Below the pieces are notes generated by a model that searched no databases, was not told where the DNA came from, and was given only the letters and a program-made list of their open reading frames with translations. Source: Bacteroidota bacterium (GTDB lineage: Bacteria; Bacteroidota; Bacteroidia; Flavobacteriales; Weeksellaceae). Taken from it: DNA of 64,000 nucleotides. The stretch lies in contig JAEWIR010000010.1 of NCBI GenBank assembly GCA_023386965.1, forward strand, positions 1 through 64,000. The letters run 5' to 3'. The translations under genes and the position numbers were made by a program. Positions 35,178 through 44,438 of the stretch are shown here, piece after piece (position 1 is the stretch's first letter; each line of letters starts with the position of its first letter).

Positions 35178-35253
35178 GGTTAACGGTCAGATACGCGACT
35201 GCGCTGCGCAAACATCAGTAAAACCCTTACTTTTGCAGGATTATCCCTGAAAG

Positions 35254-36783
35254 ATGAAAAGTGTACTGAACCTGTTCGATTTTACCCAAAAAGTAAATTA
35301 CCGTACGGAAATCCTGGCAGGCCTTACCGTAGCCATGACCATGATCCCGGAATCCCTTTCATTTGCCATCCTGGCGGGTTTTCCCCCGCTTGTTGGTCTC
35401 TACGGCGCCTTCATTATGGGTTTGGTGACAGCTATATTTGGTGGCCGTCCCGGATTGATTTCCGGCGGTGCCGGCGCTACGGTGATCGTACTGATTGCCC
35501 TTATGAAATCTCACGGCCTGGAATATGTTTTTGGTGCGGTGGCGCTGGCCGGCGTGGTGCAGATTGCCGTAGGACTGCTGAAACTCGGAAAATTTGTGCG
35601 GCTGGTCCCTCAACCTGTAATGTTCGGATTTGTAAACGGTTTGGCCATCATCATCTTCATGTCACAGTTTGAGCAGTTCCGGACCGTGGTGAACGGAGAA
35701 ATTACCTGGCTTCGCGGAACTCCCCTCTACATCATGTCTGCTTTGGTGGCATTGACAGTTGCAGTAGTCCTTGTGTTTCCCAGAATCACGAAAAAAATAC
35801 CGGCCTCGCTGGCAGCTATCGCTATTGTTTTCCTGATTGTTATCGGACTGAATATCGACACCAAACAGGTGCAGAATATTGCCTCGGTAAGCGGCAGCCT
35901 GCCGCCCTTTCATATCCCACAGATCCCGTTTACGCTCGAAACGCTGCAGATTATCTTTCCTTACGCCGCCATTATGGCCGCGGTAGGACTTACTGAGGGT
36001 TTACTGACGCTGAATTTGGTTGATGAGATTACCGGAACCAAAGGTAACAGTAACCGTGAATGCTTGGCCCAGGGCAGCGCTAACATCCTGAATGGATTTT
36101 TCTACGGAATGGGCGGCTGTCCGATGATCGCGCAAACCCTGGTGAACCTTTCGGCCGGATCGCGCGCCCGACTTTCGGGTATTGTGGCGGCATTTACCAT
36201 CCTTATCATCATCCTTGTAGGTGCTCCCGTCATCGGCAAATTGCCCGTAGCCGCACTGGTGGGCGTGATGATTATGGTGGCAATCGGTACTTTTGAATGG
36301 GCAAGCCTCAGAATACTCCGCCGTATGCCGCGTTCCGACATTTTCGTGATGATCGTAGTTACAGGCATCACTGTCATTCTGCATAATCTGGCTTTGGCGG
36401 TTCTTATCGGTGTCATTATTTCCGCACTGGTCTTTGCCTGGGACAATGCCAAACGGATCCGAGCGCGCAGGCATACAGATGAAAAAGGAGTGAAACATTA
36501 CGATATTTACGGACCTTTATTCTTCGGCTCGGTGGCGGGATTCGCTGAAAAATTTGACCCGCAGAATGATCCTCAGGAAGTGATCATTGATTTTGCGGAG
36601 AGCCGCGTGGTAGACATGTCGGCCATAGAAGCACTGAGCAGCCTTACGAAAAGGTATCATCGGCTTGGAAAAACCGTGCGTTTGCAGCACCTCAGCCCGG
36701 ATTGCCGCCAACTGCTGAAAAATGCCGAAGCCATCATTGAAGTAAACGTAGTGGAAGACCCCACCTACAGGATTCCAGTATAG
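35254..36783 (+). CDS. SulP-family anion transporter with STAS domain
   Basis: A 509-residue transporter. The membrane part (about 20-400) contains the SulP signature near the N-terminus (AGLTVAMTMIPESLSFA) and many hydrophobic helices. The cytosolic STAS domain (about 420-505) includes VIIDFAESRVVDMSAIEAL. Family members carry sulfate, bicarbonate or dicarboxylates. Placement after the rhodanese/thioredoxin genes fits sulfate or a related sulfur oxyanion, but this is an inference. A -7 element TACTTTTG at 35228-35235 indicates that it also has its own promoter. Confidence 0.9.
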   Translation: MKSVLNLFDFTQKVNYRTEILAGLTVAMTMIPESLSFAILAGFPPLVGLYGAFIMGLVTAIFGGRPGLISGGAGATVIVLIALMKSHGLEYVFGAVALAGVVQIAVGLLKLGKFVRLVPQPVMFGFVNGLAIIIFMSQFEQFRTVVNGEITWLRGTPLYIMSALVALTVAVVLVFPRITKKIPASLAAIAIVFLIVIGLNIDTKQVQNIASVSGSLPPFHIPQIPFTLETLQIIFPYAAIMAAVGLTEGLLTLNLVDEITGTKGNSNRECLAQGSANILNGFFYGMGGCPMIAQTLVNLSAGSRARLSGIVAAFTILIIILVGAPVIGKLPVAALVGVMIMVAIGTFEWASLRILRRMPRSDIFVMIVVTGITVILHNLALAVLIGVIISALVFAWDNAKRIRARRHTDEKGVKHYDIYGPLFFGSVAGFAEKFDPQNDPQEVIIDFAESRVVDMSAIEALSSLTKRYHRLGKTVRLQHLSPDCRQLLKNAEAIIEVNVVEDPTYRIPV

Positions 36784-36813
36784 ACCAAATATCACTAAAT
36801 GAATATATCCAGG

Positions 36814-36960
36814 TCAGTTTTTCTTTTTGAGTTTGCTGATCAGTTTCAGTAGGGCATCGCGGTTTCGTGCTGCGTGATAGAATTTAGGAAGTTTTTCAAG
36901 CAGAGTAAAATGGGACCGGTTGTGTTCGAGAAAACGTGCCGAAACAACCCTCAAAATAGC
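36814..36960 (-). pseudogene. Short 3' gene remnant
   Basis: A minus-strand open frame without a proper start. Its last ~45 codons read like protein (HFTLLEKLPKFYHAARNRD, then a Lys-rich end and TGA). An in-frame stop lies at its upstream edge. This probably is the tail of a deleted gene; the family is not recognised. The rest of 36784-37056 holds nothing clear. Confidence 0.3.
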
Positions 36961-37056
36961 TCATGATGTTGAATGCTTAGAAGCGAAGCAAATGCTTCAA
37001 AAACAAAAACCTTTCAGAATTTCTTCGGAAAGGTTTAAGATAAGCAGGGTGAGAAT

Positions 37057-37482
37057 TTATCCCACGTTGGTCACAGTAAGTTTTACGTCCATATTATTTC
37101 GCGTGGCATTGGAATAAGGGCAGACCTCATGCGCTTTCTCCACCAGCGACTGTGCCTCTTCCAGAGAGACGCCCGGCACGTTTACCGCCAGTTCAGCAGC
37201 CAAACCAAAACCACCGTTATCCAGCTGGCCAATACTTATTTTTGCAGTTACGGAAGTTTCACCAGTTCTTACCTTTGCGAGTCTGCTTACCTGTTTCAGC
37301 GCACTGTCAAAACAGGCCGAATAACCTGCCGCAAAAAGCATCTCGGGATTAACGTAATCATCATTGGCGCCGCCCAGCGCCTTTGGCATGCGGACCTCCA
37401 TATCAATGAGTCCGTTATCACTCTTTACATGGCCGTCCCGGCCGCCGGTAGCAGTTACGCTTGTGGTGTACAGTGTTTTCAT
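37057..37482 (-). CDS. ohr: Organic hydroperoxide resistance protein
   Basis: A 141-residue Ohr of the Ohr/OsmC family, a thiol peroxidase that reduces fatty-acid and organic hydroperoxides. The two catalytic cysteines are visible: Cys57 in GYSACFDSAL and Cys121 in HEVCPYSNATRNN. It is the last gene of the nitroreductase-ohrR-ohr operon and starts 3 bases after the ohrR stop. The length is normal. Confidence 0.95.
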   Translation of the reverse strand: MKTLYTTSVTATGGRDGHVKSDNGLIDMEVRMPKALGGANDDYVNPEMLFAAGYSACFDSALKQVSRLAKVRTGETSVTAKISIGQLDNGGFGLAAELAVNVPGVSLEEAQSLVEKAHEVCPYSNATRNNMDVKLTVTNVG

Positions 37483-37485
37483 ATA

Positions 37486-37920
37486 TTATCTGTGGATTTG
37501 GTTAATAAGTTTATTAAGCGTGATCTTCAGGGCACTGAGTTCTTCTTGCTTAACATCGATGTTCTCCAGCATCCGCGCCGGAATTTCCATTGCTTTTTCC
37601 TGCAGAACCTTACCGATGTCCGTCAGGAACAGATGCACTACCCTTTCGTCTCTTGTACAGCGCTGCCTGGTAATCATGCCTTTTAGCTCAAGTCTTTTTA
37701 GAAGCGGTGTAAGCGTTCCGCTGTCCAGCAGCAACTTGCTCCCCAGATCACAGACTGCCAGGCCGTCCTGCTCCCACAAAACCAGCATCACCAGATACTG
37801 GGGGTAGGTTAAATCCAGCTCTTCCAGCAGCGGACGGTAAAGTCCGGTAATCTCCCGGGACAGAGCATACAGGGGAAAACACAGTTGCTCGTTCAGGCGC
37901 AGGGAATCAGTGGTGCCCAT
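37486..37920 (-). CDS. ohrR: MarR-family organic peroxide sensor OhrR
   Basis: A 144-residue winged-helix repressor. The sensing cysteine is Cys14 (EQLCFPLYA), the invariant OhrR position, which is oxidised by organic hydroperoxides and releases DNA. The winged helix includes LGSKLLLDSGTLTPLLKRLE and the wing RTRDERVV-like CTRDERVVHLFLT. It lies between a nitroreductase and ohr in one operon. It probably binds the palindrome at 38638-38659 and so represses its own operon. Confidence 0.93.
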   Translation of the reverse strand: MGTTDSLRLNEQLCFPLYALSREITGLYRPLLEELDLTYPQYLVMLVLWEQDGLAVCDLGSKLLLDSGTLTPLLKRLELKGMITRQRCTRDERVVHLFLTDIGKVLQEKAMEIPARMLENIDVKQEELSALKITLNKLINQIHR

Positions 37921-37935
37921 ATCTTTACCTTTATA

Positions 37936-38568
37936 TTATTTTCTGATGATGAATTCCTCCATAGGCAACCTCACCTTTTTCATGGACGAAAGCCAGTCTT
38001 TTTCAGCATCGCGGTAACCCAGGTAAAGCAGTGTTACACTCTTCAGTCCAAGCTCCTGAAGACCCAGGATATCATCCACAACATCATTGCTGAAACCTTC
38101 GGCCGGCGTACTGTCTATCTTTAGTTCAGCCGCCTGAGCCATGGCAAGTCCAAGTGCTATATAGGTCTGTCTGGCAGTATGTGCAAAATGTTCTGCAGGA
38201 GTCTGTGACCCGTAGAGTTGCTTAAGCAGATCGGTGTAACTTCCAAACCGTCCGCGCGGCAACTCACGTACATCAGTATGGTAATCATAAACCGCGTCAA
38301 TTTTCTCAGCTGAATACTCATCCCAGGCTGCAAAAACCAGTACATGGGAGCAGTCGCGCATCACCTCAGGATTCAGGGCACCTTTAACCATCTGCTCCTT
38401 CACCTCCTGATTTTCGACCACAATCACACGGAAGGGCTGCAGTCCGGACGAAGTTGGCGCCAGACGGGCTGCCTCAAGGATGCTGGTTAAATCCTTTTCT
38501 GAAACTTTTCTGTTTGGATCGTACGCTTTAACGGCATGTCTCCAGTTTAAATCTTCTATTAATGACAT
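37936..38568 (-). CDS. Nitroreductase-family NAD(P)H-dependent oxidoreductase
   Basis: A 210-residue flavoprotein of the NfsB/nitroreductase family. The FMN-binding start is RHAVKAYDPNRKVS, followed by LAPTSSGLQPFRVIVVEN and, near the end, KSVTLLYLGYRD. It should use NAD(P)H to reduce nitro or quinone compounds. It is the first gene of the OhrR-controlled operon, so it is probably induced by organic peroxides; a link to peroxide-damaged substrates is an inference. Confidence 0.9.
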   Translation of the reverse strand: MSLIEDLNWRHAVKAYDPNRKVSEKDLTSILEAARLAPTSSGLQPFRVIVVENQEVKEQMVKGALNPEVMRDCSHVLVFAAWDEYSAEKIDAVYDYHTDVRELPRGRFGSYTDLLKQLYGSQTPAEHFAHTARQTYIALGLAMAQAAELKIDSTPAEGFSNDVVDDILGLQELGLKSVTLLYLGYRDAEKDWLSSMKKVRLPMEEFIIRK

Positions 38569-38622
38569 TTATTTTAATTTTATTGATTGACACTTTTCTG
38601 TGTTCAGATTCATTGAACGGTA

Positions 38623-38659
38623 CAAAGATACACCTCAATTACATTGTGCACAATCTAAT
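38623..38659 (-). promoter_or_regulatory. ohrR box: OhrR-type operator overlapping the nitroreductase-ohrR-ohr promoter
   Basis: On the minus strand the -7 element is TATCTTTG (38630-38623), with TTG at 38653-38651 (20-base spacer). The spacer and -33 region lie in a palindrome centred on ATTGTGCACAAT (38643-38654), extended by ATTA...TAAT flanks to 22 bases (38638-38659) with one mismatched pair. Binding there would block RNA polymerase. Confidence 0.7.
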
Positions 38660-38730
38660 TGTAAGAAATGAATAGTAGACAGATTCTATCATGTAGAACA
38701 GTTTTGCCCGGGCCATGAGGCATAACTCAA

Positions 38731-38756
38731 AAAAAATCCCCTCAAAAACGAGGGGA
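38731..38756 (-). terminator. katG terminator
   Basis: A seven-pair hairpin TCCCCTC...GAGGGGA with a six-T run on the minus strand lies directly after the katG stop. Confidence 0.85.
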
Positions 38757-38761
38757 AATCT

Positions 38762-41089
38762 TTAGCTTAAATCATACCGGTCGGCATTCATCACCTTGGT
38801 CCAGGCTTTAATGAAGTCCTGTACGAAACGTTCGCGGTTATCGTCCTGCGCATAGAATTCTGCATAAGACCTTAAAATGGAATTAGATCCGAAAACCAGG
38901 TCCACACGGCTGGCGGTCCACTTCACCTGCCCGGATTTCCGGTCGGTGATATGATACAGGTTATCGGTTACGGGTACCCACTTGAAGTTCATATCGGTAA
39001 GGTTGACAAAGAAATCATTTGAAAGTGTCCCGGGTCTGTCGGTGAAGACCCCGTCCCTGCTGCCGCCATAATTAGTTTCCAGAACACGCATACCTCCTAC
39101 AAGCACCGTCATCTCAGGTGCGGTGAGACCCATGAGTTGGGTACGGTCCAGCATCAGTTCCTCTGCTGAGACCACATAATCAGCTTTCAGCCAGTTGCGG
39201 TAACCGTCGTGTACCGTTTCCATCTCGTCAAAAGATCTGGCGTCTGTCATTTCCTGGGTGGCATCACCTCTTCCGGGCGAAAAGGGCACCTCCAGATCAT
39301 AACCCGCTTCACGAACGGCCTGCTCCACGGCAGCAGTTCCGCCCAGAACAATAAGGTCTGCCATACTAACCTTCACGCTGTAATTCTGCTGAATATCTTC
39401 CAGCACACGCAGGACTTTGCCCAACCTTTCGGGTTCGTTACCCGCCCAGCTGCTCTGTGGCTCCAGCCGTATACGCGCACCGTTTGCGCCACCCCGGTAA
39501 TCGGAACCGCGGTAAGTCCTGGCGCTGTCCCAGGCGGTGGTAATCAATTCGGTACGTGTAAGACCACTGTTCAGCAGAATTTGTTTCAGCTCCTCTATTT
39601 GGTCATTGCTGAGTGTATAATCAACAGCGGGAATGGGATCCTGCCAAATCAGGTCCTCAGCAGGCACATCGGGACCCAGATACCGGGATTTGGGACCCAG
39701 GTCGCGGTGGGTTAGTTTGAACCACGCTCGGGCAAAAGTGTCCGAGAAATAATCAAAATCCTTATGGAAGCGTTCCACAATCGCGCGATAGCCCGGATCC
39801 ACCTTCATCGCCATATCGGCATCAGTCATCATGGGATTCCTGCGAACATTAGGATTGTGGGCATCCACAGGTTTCAGTTCTTCAGGAAGATCCACCGGCT
39901 CATATTGGTTGGCACCGGCCGGGCTCTTGGTGAGCCTCCACTCATGGTTGAGCAAAAGGTCCAGGTAGCCATTATCCCATTGTGTGGGATTAGTGGTCCA
40001 GGCACCTTCCAGTCCGGAGGTAACGGTGTCTTCGCTGTGTCCTTTGCCTTTGGGATTCAGCCAGCCAAGACCCTGGGCGTGAAGACCCTCTTCTTCGGGG
40101 TCACCGCCCAACACGGAAGCATCGCCGTTACCGTGGCATTTTCCTACTGTATGTCCGCCTACAGTAAGTGCAGCAGTTTCTTCGTCATTCATGGCCATAC
40201 GGCTGAAGGTCACCCTCAGGTCTGCCGCTGTTTTCAGGGGATCCGGATTTCCGTCTACGCCCTCAGGGTTCACATAGATCAGGCCCATCATAACGGAAGC
40301 CAGGGGATTTTCGAGTTCGCGGTCGCCGGTGTAGCGGCTTCCCTCACTGCCTGTTGGCGCCAGCCAGTCCTTCTCGGCTCCCCAGTAAATATCTTTCTCC
40401 GGATGCCAAACATCTTCGCGTCCGCCTGCGAAGCCAAAGGTTTTAAGTCCCATGGATTCATAGGCCATATTTCCGGCCAGAATGATAAGGTCGGCCCAGG
40501 AAAGTTTGTTACCATATTTTTTCTTGATGGGCCAGAGAAGACGCCTGGCTTTATCCAGATTCACATTATCGGGCCAGGCATTGAGCGGTGCAAAGCGCTG
40601 ACTGCCCGTGTTGCTGCCGCCACGGCCATCCGCAGTTCTGTACGTTCCGGCGGAATGCCACGCCATTCGGATCATGAGACCTCCATAGTGGCCCCAGTCT
40701 GCCGGCCACCATTCTTTGCTGTCGGTCATCAGCGACTTAAGGTCGGACTTTACCGCCTCCAGGTCAAGTTTTTTAAATTCTTCAGCGTAATTGAATTCGT
40801 CGCCGAATGGATTGGTCTTTCGGTCGTGCTGCGACAGGATATCAAGGTTCAGCGATTTGGGCCACCAGCTCATCACATTTTTACCGTCTTCAGTGTTTGA
40901 ACCATGAATGACGGGGCACTTGCCACTGCCTAAACTCGCACCGGCCACCGGAATTGGATTCTCTTCGTTCTGACTGTGAATGGTTTCACCCTGTTGCGGG
41001 TTGTTCTCCACAGGTTTGTTGGCCTGCTCCATGGCCTCGTGAGCTTTCCGCCCTTCGTGATGCGGGCACTTTCCTTCTGAGTTTGTCAT
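38762..41089 (-). CDS. katG: Catalase-peroxidase
   Basis: A 775-residue bifunctional heme enzyme that removes hydrogen peroxide. The distal active site is Arg141, Trp144 and His145 (RMAWHSAGTYR), and the proximal heme ligand region is GGHTVGKCHG. LIYVNPEGV contains the Tyr of the Trp-Tyr-Met crosslink. The second, inactive peroxidase half starts near residue 470. An N-terminal extension of about 60 residues has two GKCP motifs and His/Glu-rich sequence. A -7 element and a terminator flank it, so it is a single-gene transcription unit. Confidence 0.96.
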   Translation of the reverse strand: MTNSEGKCPHHEGRKAHEAMEQANKPVENNPQQGETIHSQNEENPIPVAGASLGSGKCPVIHGSNTEDGKNVMSWWPKSLNLDILSQHDRKTNPFGDEFNYAEEFKKLDLEAVKSDLKSLMTDSKEWWPADWGHYGGLMIRMAWHSAGTYRTADGRGGSNTGSQRFAPLNAWPDNVNLDKARRLLWPIKKKYGNKLSWADLIILAGNMAYESMGLKTFGFAGGREDVWHPEKDIYWGAEKDWLAPTGSEGSRYTGDRELENPLASVMMGLIYVNPEGVDGNPDPLKTAADLRVTFSRMAMNDEETAALTVGGHTVGKCHGNGDASVLGGDPEEEGLHAQGLGWLNPKGKGHSEDTVTSGLEGAWTTNPTQWDNGYLDLLLNHEWRLTKSPAGANQYEPVDLPEELKPVDAHNPNVRRNPMMTDADMAMKVDPGYRAIVERFHKDFDYFSDTFARAWFKLTHRDLGPKSRYLGPDVPAEDLIWQDPIPAVDYTLSNDQIEELKQILLNSGLTRTELITTAWDSARTYRGSDYRGGANGARIRLEPQSSWAGNEPERLGKVLRVLEDIQQNYSVKVSMADLIVLGGTAAVEQAVREAGYDLEVPFSPGRGDATQEMTDARSFDEMETVHDGYRNWLKADYVVSAEELMLDRTQLMGLTAPEMTVLVGGMRVLETNYGGSRDGVFTDRPGTLSNDFFVNLTDMNFKWVPVTDNLYHITDRKSGQVKWTASRVDLVFGSNSILRSYAEFYAQDDNRERFVQDFIKAWTKVMNADRYDLS

Positions 41090-41105
41090 ATTGCTTGTTT
41101 TTTAT

Positions 41106-41113
41106 CAAAGTTA
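41106..41113 (-). promoter_or_regulatory. katG -7 element
   Basis: TAACTTTG on the minus strand lies 16 bases before the katG ATG, and a weak CTG stands at the -33 position with a 19-base spacer. Confidence 0.55.
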
Positions 41114-41306
41114 GGATTATTCCGCTCCTGTGCAGCCATCCATTTCATAGTTAATCATCATTTTTATTATAGATACAGTAAATCACATGAGCTATATCAA
41201 TTTAGGATGTCTATCACCCACAGATTAGCAACAGATCTGACCCTGCCACATTCTGCAGATTGGTAAAATTTGCTGAAATTTGCAGACATTCTTAATGTTG
41301 CTGAAA

Positions 41307-43427
41307 ATGAAGTTATGTATTGCTGAGAAACCCAGTGTGGCCCGTGATATCGCCAAAGTATTGGGCGCACACCAGTCCCGTGCGGGTTATATGGAGGGCA
41401 ACGGCTATCTGGTAACATGGACTTTCGGTCATCTTTGCACCCTCAAGGAACCTCATGATTACAGTCCGCACTATAAATCCTGGGATCTGATCTTCCTGCC
41501 CATCATTCCAAAAAATTTCGGCATCAAACTCATTCCCAATCCTGGCGTGGAAAAACAGTTCCGTGTAATAGAAGAACTTGTGGAGCAGTGCACGGAGGTA
41601 ATTAACTGCGGGGATGCCGGTCAGGAGGGTGAACTGATACAGCGGTGGGTGCTTCAGAAAGCGCGCTGCAAAAAACCGGTACAGCGGCTTTGGATTTCCT
41701 CGCTTACGGAAGAAGCCATACGGGAAGGCTTTGCCAACCTGAAACCTGCAGAAGACTACCATAATTTGTATCTGGCAGGAAACGCAAGGGCTGTGGGCGA
41801 CTGGCTGCTAGGAATTAATGCCACAAGGCTTTTTACAAGGAAATTTGGCGGAAACCGCGGCGTACTGTCTATTGGACGAGTACAGACACCGACGCTCGCC
41901 ATGCTGGTCCAGAGGCAGAAAGAGATCGATGCATTTACTTCTGAAGAATATTGGGAACTTAAAACGGTTTACCGGCAAGTCCAGTTCACTGCAGCCATCG
42001 ACCGACTTAAATCCAGAGACAAGGCAGAGAAAGGGCTGGAATATCTGAAACAGCATTTGTTTGAAATCGTTTCCTTTGAAATAAAGGAGGGTAAAGAGAA
42101 AAATCCCCGCCTGTTTGACCTTACGGCACTGCAGGTAGAGGCCAACCGTAAGTATGGCTTCTCGGCCGAGAACACTTTAAAGTACATCCAGAGCCTTTAC
42201 GAGAAAAAACACACAACCTATCCCCGTGTTGACACCACTTACCTGCCGGACAGCCTTTATCCTAAAATTGCCGGCATCCTGAAGTCAATGACTTTTTACA
42301 GTGAGTTTACAGCACCCCTGCTGGCCGGAGAACTGCCCAAAACAAAGGCGGTCTTCGATGATTCCAAAGTAACCGACCACCATGCTATCATTCCTACCGA
42401 AATCACTCCCAGCACAACGCTGGCACGTGAGGAGAAACTTATTTACGACCTGGTAGCGAAGCGGTTTATCGCCGTATTCTACCCGGAATGTAAAATTTCA
42501 AACACATTGGTAGAAGGTAAAGTGGGCACCATAACTTTCAGGACAAGTGGACGGCAGGTCCTGGAACCTGGCTGGCGTGCGGTGTACGCAAAAGAAAAAG
42601 AAGAAGTCTCAGAAAAATCTGCGACAGAGGCAAAAGCTGAGGAGCAGGAAATCCCTGAATTTAAAGCGGGGGAAACAGGTCCGCATCATCCGCTGGTGCA
42701 TCAGGGAAAAACCAGCCCACCGAAACCTTATACGGAGGCTACCCTGCTGCGTGCCATGGAAACGGCCGGAAAACAGGTAGAGGACGAAGAGTTGAGGGAT
42801 ATGCTGAAGGCCAACGGTATCGGAAGACCTTCTACAAGAGCGAACATCATTGAGACACTTTTCAAAAGGAAATATATTGAAAGGAAAAAGAAGAACATTT
42901 TTGCCACACGCACAGGCATGGACCTTATAGACACCATAGATGATGAAGTCCTGAAAAGTCCGGAACTAACGGGTGAATGGGAATATAAACTCAGAAAGAT
43001 TGAAAGCGGTGAATATGAAGCCCATGTTTTCCGGGAGGAGCTGGTGACTATGGTGACCAATCTAACCCGAAAGGTAATCAGTGAAAAAGCCCGGAGTATT
43101 TCGTTCGAGGAAGTTTCTGTTGCACAAAAAAAGGAAAAGACCGCACGCAAGAATCCTGTACCAGAATGGACTGAAACAACATGTCCTAAATGTAAAGATA
43201 ACCACCTGATTAAAGGCAAGACGGCCATCGGCTGTGTAAAGCACCGGGAGTGCGGCTTCAAAATACCCTTTGTCTGCTTCGGGAAAAAACTTACTGAGAA
43301 ACAGATCCATGATCTTGCGGTTAAAGGAAAATCAGCAAAACTGAAAGGCTTTACAGAGCATCCCGACGGTTTAACAGAGGGCTATCTGATTTTAAGTGAA
43401 CAAGGCTCTGTTCAGTTAAGCAGCTGA
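41307..43427 (+). CDS. topB: DNA topoisomerase III
   Basis: A 706-residue type IA topoisomerase. The Toprim domain opens with CIAEKPSVARDIAKVLGA and has the GDAGQEGELI motif. The catalytic tyrosine is Tyr305 (HTTYPRVDTTYL). The C-terminal region has a partial zinc-ribbon (CPKCKDNHLI...CVKHRECGFKIPF). It relaxes negatively supercoiled DNA and resolves recombination intermediates. ATG 41307 is chosen because the family start MKLCIAEKPS begins there, nine codons inside the longer frame. Chromosomal and mobile copies both exist; nothing nearby suggests conjugative transfer genes. Confidence 0.92.
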   Translation: MKLCIAEKPSVARDIAKVLGAHQSRAGYMEGNGYLVTWTFGHLCTLKEPHDYSPHYKSWDLIFLPIIPKNFGIKLIPNPGVEKQFRVIEELVEQCTEVINCGDAGQEGELIQRWVLQKARCKKPVQRLWISSLTEEAIREGFANLKPAEDYHNLYLAGNARAVGDWLLGINATRLFTRKFGGNRGVLSIGRVQTPTLAMLVQRQKEIDAFTSEEYWELKTVYRQVQFTAAIDRLKSRDKAEKGLEYLKQHLFEIVSFEIKEGKEKNPRLFDLTALQVEANRKYGFSAENTLKYIQSLYEKKHTTYPRVDTTYLPDSLYPKIAGILKSMTFYSEFTAPLLAGELPKTKAVFDDSKVTDHHAIIPTEITPSTTLAREEKLIYDLVAKRFIAVFYPECKISNTLVEGKVGTITFRTSGRQVLEPGWRAVYAKEKEEVSEKSATEAKAEEQEIPEFKAGETGPHHPLVHQGKTSPPKPYTEATLLRAMETAGKQVEDEELRDMLKANGIGRPSTRANIIETLFKRKYIERKKKNIFATRTGMDLIDTIDDEVLKSPELTGEWEYKLRKIESGEYEAHVFREELVTMVTNLTRKVISEKARSISFEEVSVAQKKEKTARKNPVPEWTETTCPKCKDNHLIKGKTAIGCVKHRECGFKIPFVCFGKKLTEKQIHDLAVKGKSAKLKGFTEHPDGLTEGYLILSEQGSVQLSS

Positions 43428-43581
43428 ATCCGTAAAGTAGACCGATAGATTTGAAGGTTAAGGCCGGAAATTTACGTAAGTGCTCTATTATAAAAATATT
43501 ACCTTTGTCGCTGGCGGTCTGCAGACCGCTTTGTTTTTTTTTTAATTAAAGGGACCTAAAACCCTTGCAAACTTTACCCTC

Positions 43582-44082
43582 ATGACAATAGAGAAAAACC
43601 ACGTAGTTGCACTTCAATATACTTTGAATGCGATTGAAGAAAATGGAGCGCAAACCTTCATTGAAAAAACCGATGCTGAAAACCCTTTCACCTTTCTTTA
43701 CGGTGTGGGAATGATGCTGCCTAAATTTGAACAGGAAATTGAAGGACTGGTAGCCGGCGATAAGAAATCGTTCACACTTACTCCTCAGGAAGGTTATGGT
43801 GAAAGAGTGGAAAATGCAACGACTCAGCTTCCTGCAGACATGTTCGCACAGTCAGGAATGCCGCCGGTAGGTGCAATTTTGCCGCTACAGGACCAGGATG
43901 GCAATCATCTTAGCGCAGTCGTGATAGAGGTGGCCGATGATGCCGTTACTGTAGACCTTAATCACCCTATGGCGGGAAAGACCCTGAATTTTGATGTTGA
44001 AGTCGTACTTACCCGTCCGGCAACTGAGGAAGAACTTTCTCATGGTCATGCACACGGTGCAGACGGTCATTCCGGACACTAA
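43582..44082 (+). CDS. slyD: FKBP-type peptidyl-prolyl isomerase, SlyD-like
   Basis: A 166-residue cytosolic chaperone and prolyl isomerase. The FKBP half (VVALQYTLN..., FLYGVGMMLPKFEQEIEGL) carries the inserted-flap domain (VGAILPLQDQDGNHLSAVV). The C-terminal tail is rich in His (HGHAHGADGHSGH) and likely binds nickel or other metals. A -7 element TACCTTTG at 43500-43507 and a terminator at 44102 make it a single transcription unit. Confidence 0.92.
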   Translation: MTIEKNHVVALQYTLNAIEENGAQTFIEKTDAENPFTFLYGVGMMLPKFEQEIEGLVAGDKKSFTLTPQEGYGERVENATTQLPADMFAQSGMPPVGAILPLQDQDGNHLSAVVIEVADDAVTVDLNHPMAGKTLNFDVEVVLTRPATEEELSHGHAHGADGHSGH

Positions 44083-44101
44083 TAATAAATAATTTATCAG
44101 T

Positions 44102-44131
44102 AAAGGCTCCGACAATTGTCGGGGCTTTTCT
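44102..44131 (+). terminator. slyD terminator
   Basis: The perfect palindrome CCGACAATTGTCGG, extended by AAAGGCT/GGCTTTT, ends in a T-rich tail. Confidence 0.85.
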
Positions 44132-44258
44132 GTTTAGATGAACAGGTTATTGGTCATTGACCTCAGTATGAGAAAACATAATTGTTTGTTATATTTTTTG
44201 AAGATTTAAATAGGATATCTGTAAAATTTGTTTACTTTTGTGCCTCACAAAATCCGAT

Positions 44259-44340
44259 GCCCGGATGGTGAAATTGGTAGACACGCTCGTTTCAGGTGCG
44301 GGTGCCCACAAGCTTGCAGGTTCGAGTCCTGTTCCGGGCA
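44259..44340 (+). tRNA. tRNA-Leu (anticodon CAG)
   Basis: An 82-base tRNA with acceptor pair GCCCGGA/TCCGGGC and discriminator A. The D arm is GTG...CAC, the anticodon loop is TTCAGGT (CAG), a long variable arm (GGTGCCCACAAGCTT) is typical of leucine tRNAs, and the T loop is TTCGAGT. CCA is not encoded. A -7 element TACTTTTG at 44233-44240 gives a very short leader. Confidence 0.96.
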
Positions 44341-44345
44341 CATTG

Positions 44346-44379
44346 AAGCTCTCATTTTTAATGAGGGCTTTTTTTTGCT
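44346..44379 (+). terminator. tRNA-Leu terminator
   Basis: A ten-pair hairpin AGCTCTCATT/AATGAGGGCT with one G-T pair and a three-base loop is followed by a run of T. Confidence 0.85.
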
Positions 44380-44438
44380 TTATTTTTAAACCGTATCTGA
44401 TCTATTCACACTCATAACTAATTATCAGAGTTAATTTC

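Noticed and set aside
37129..37807. Plus-strand frames opposite ohr and ohrR
   Set aside because: Both catalytic cysteines and the OhrR sensor cysteine are on the minus strand. The plus frames have no motifs.
39764..40900. A 378-residue plus-strand reading frame opposite katG
   Set aside because: It is the antisense of KatG, which has all heme-site motifs. The plus translation is His- and Arg-rich antisense of a conserved gene.
41307..43427. topB as a sign of an integrative conjugative element
   Set aside because: No tra, mob, integrase or attachment-site features are nearby, and base composition matches the chromosome.
44259..44340. tRNA as an integration site for a neighbouring island
   Set aside because: No integrase gene is near, and no second copy of the tRNA 3' end was noticed within the window.
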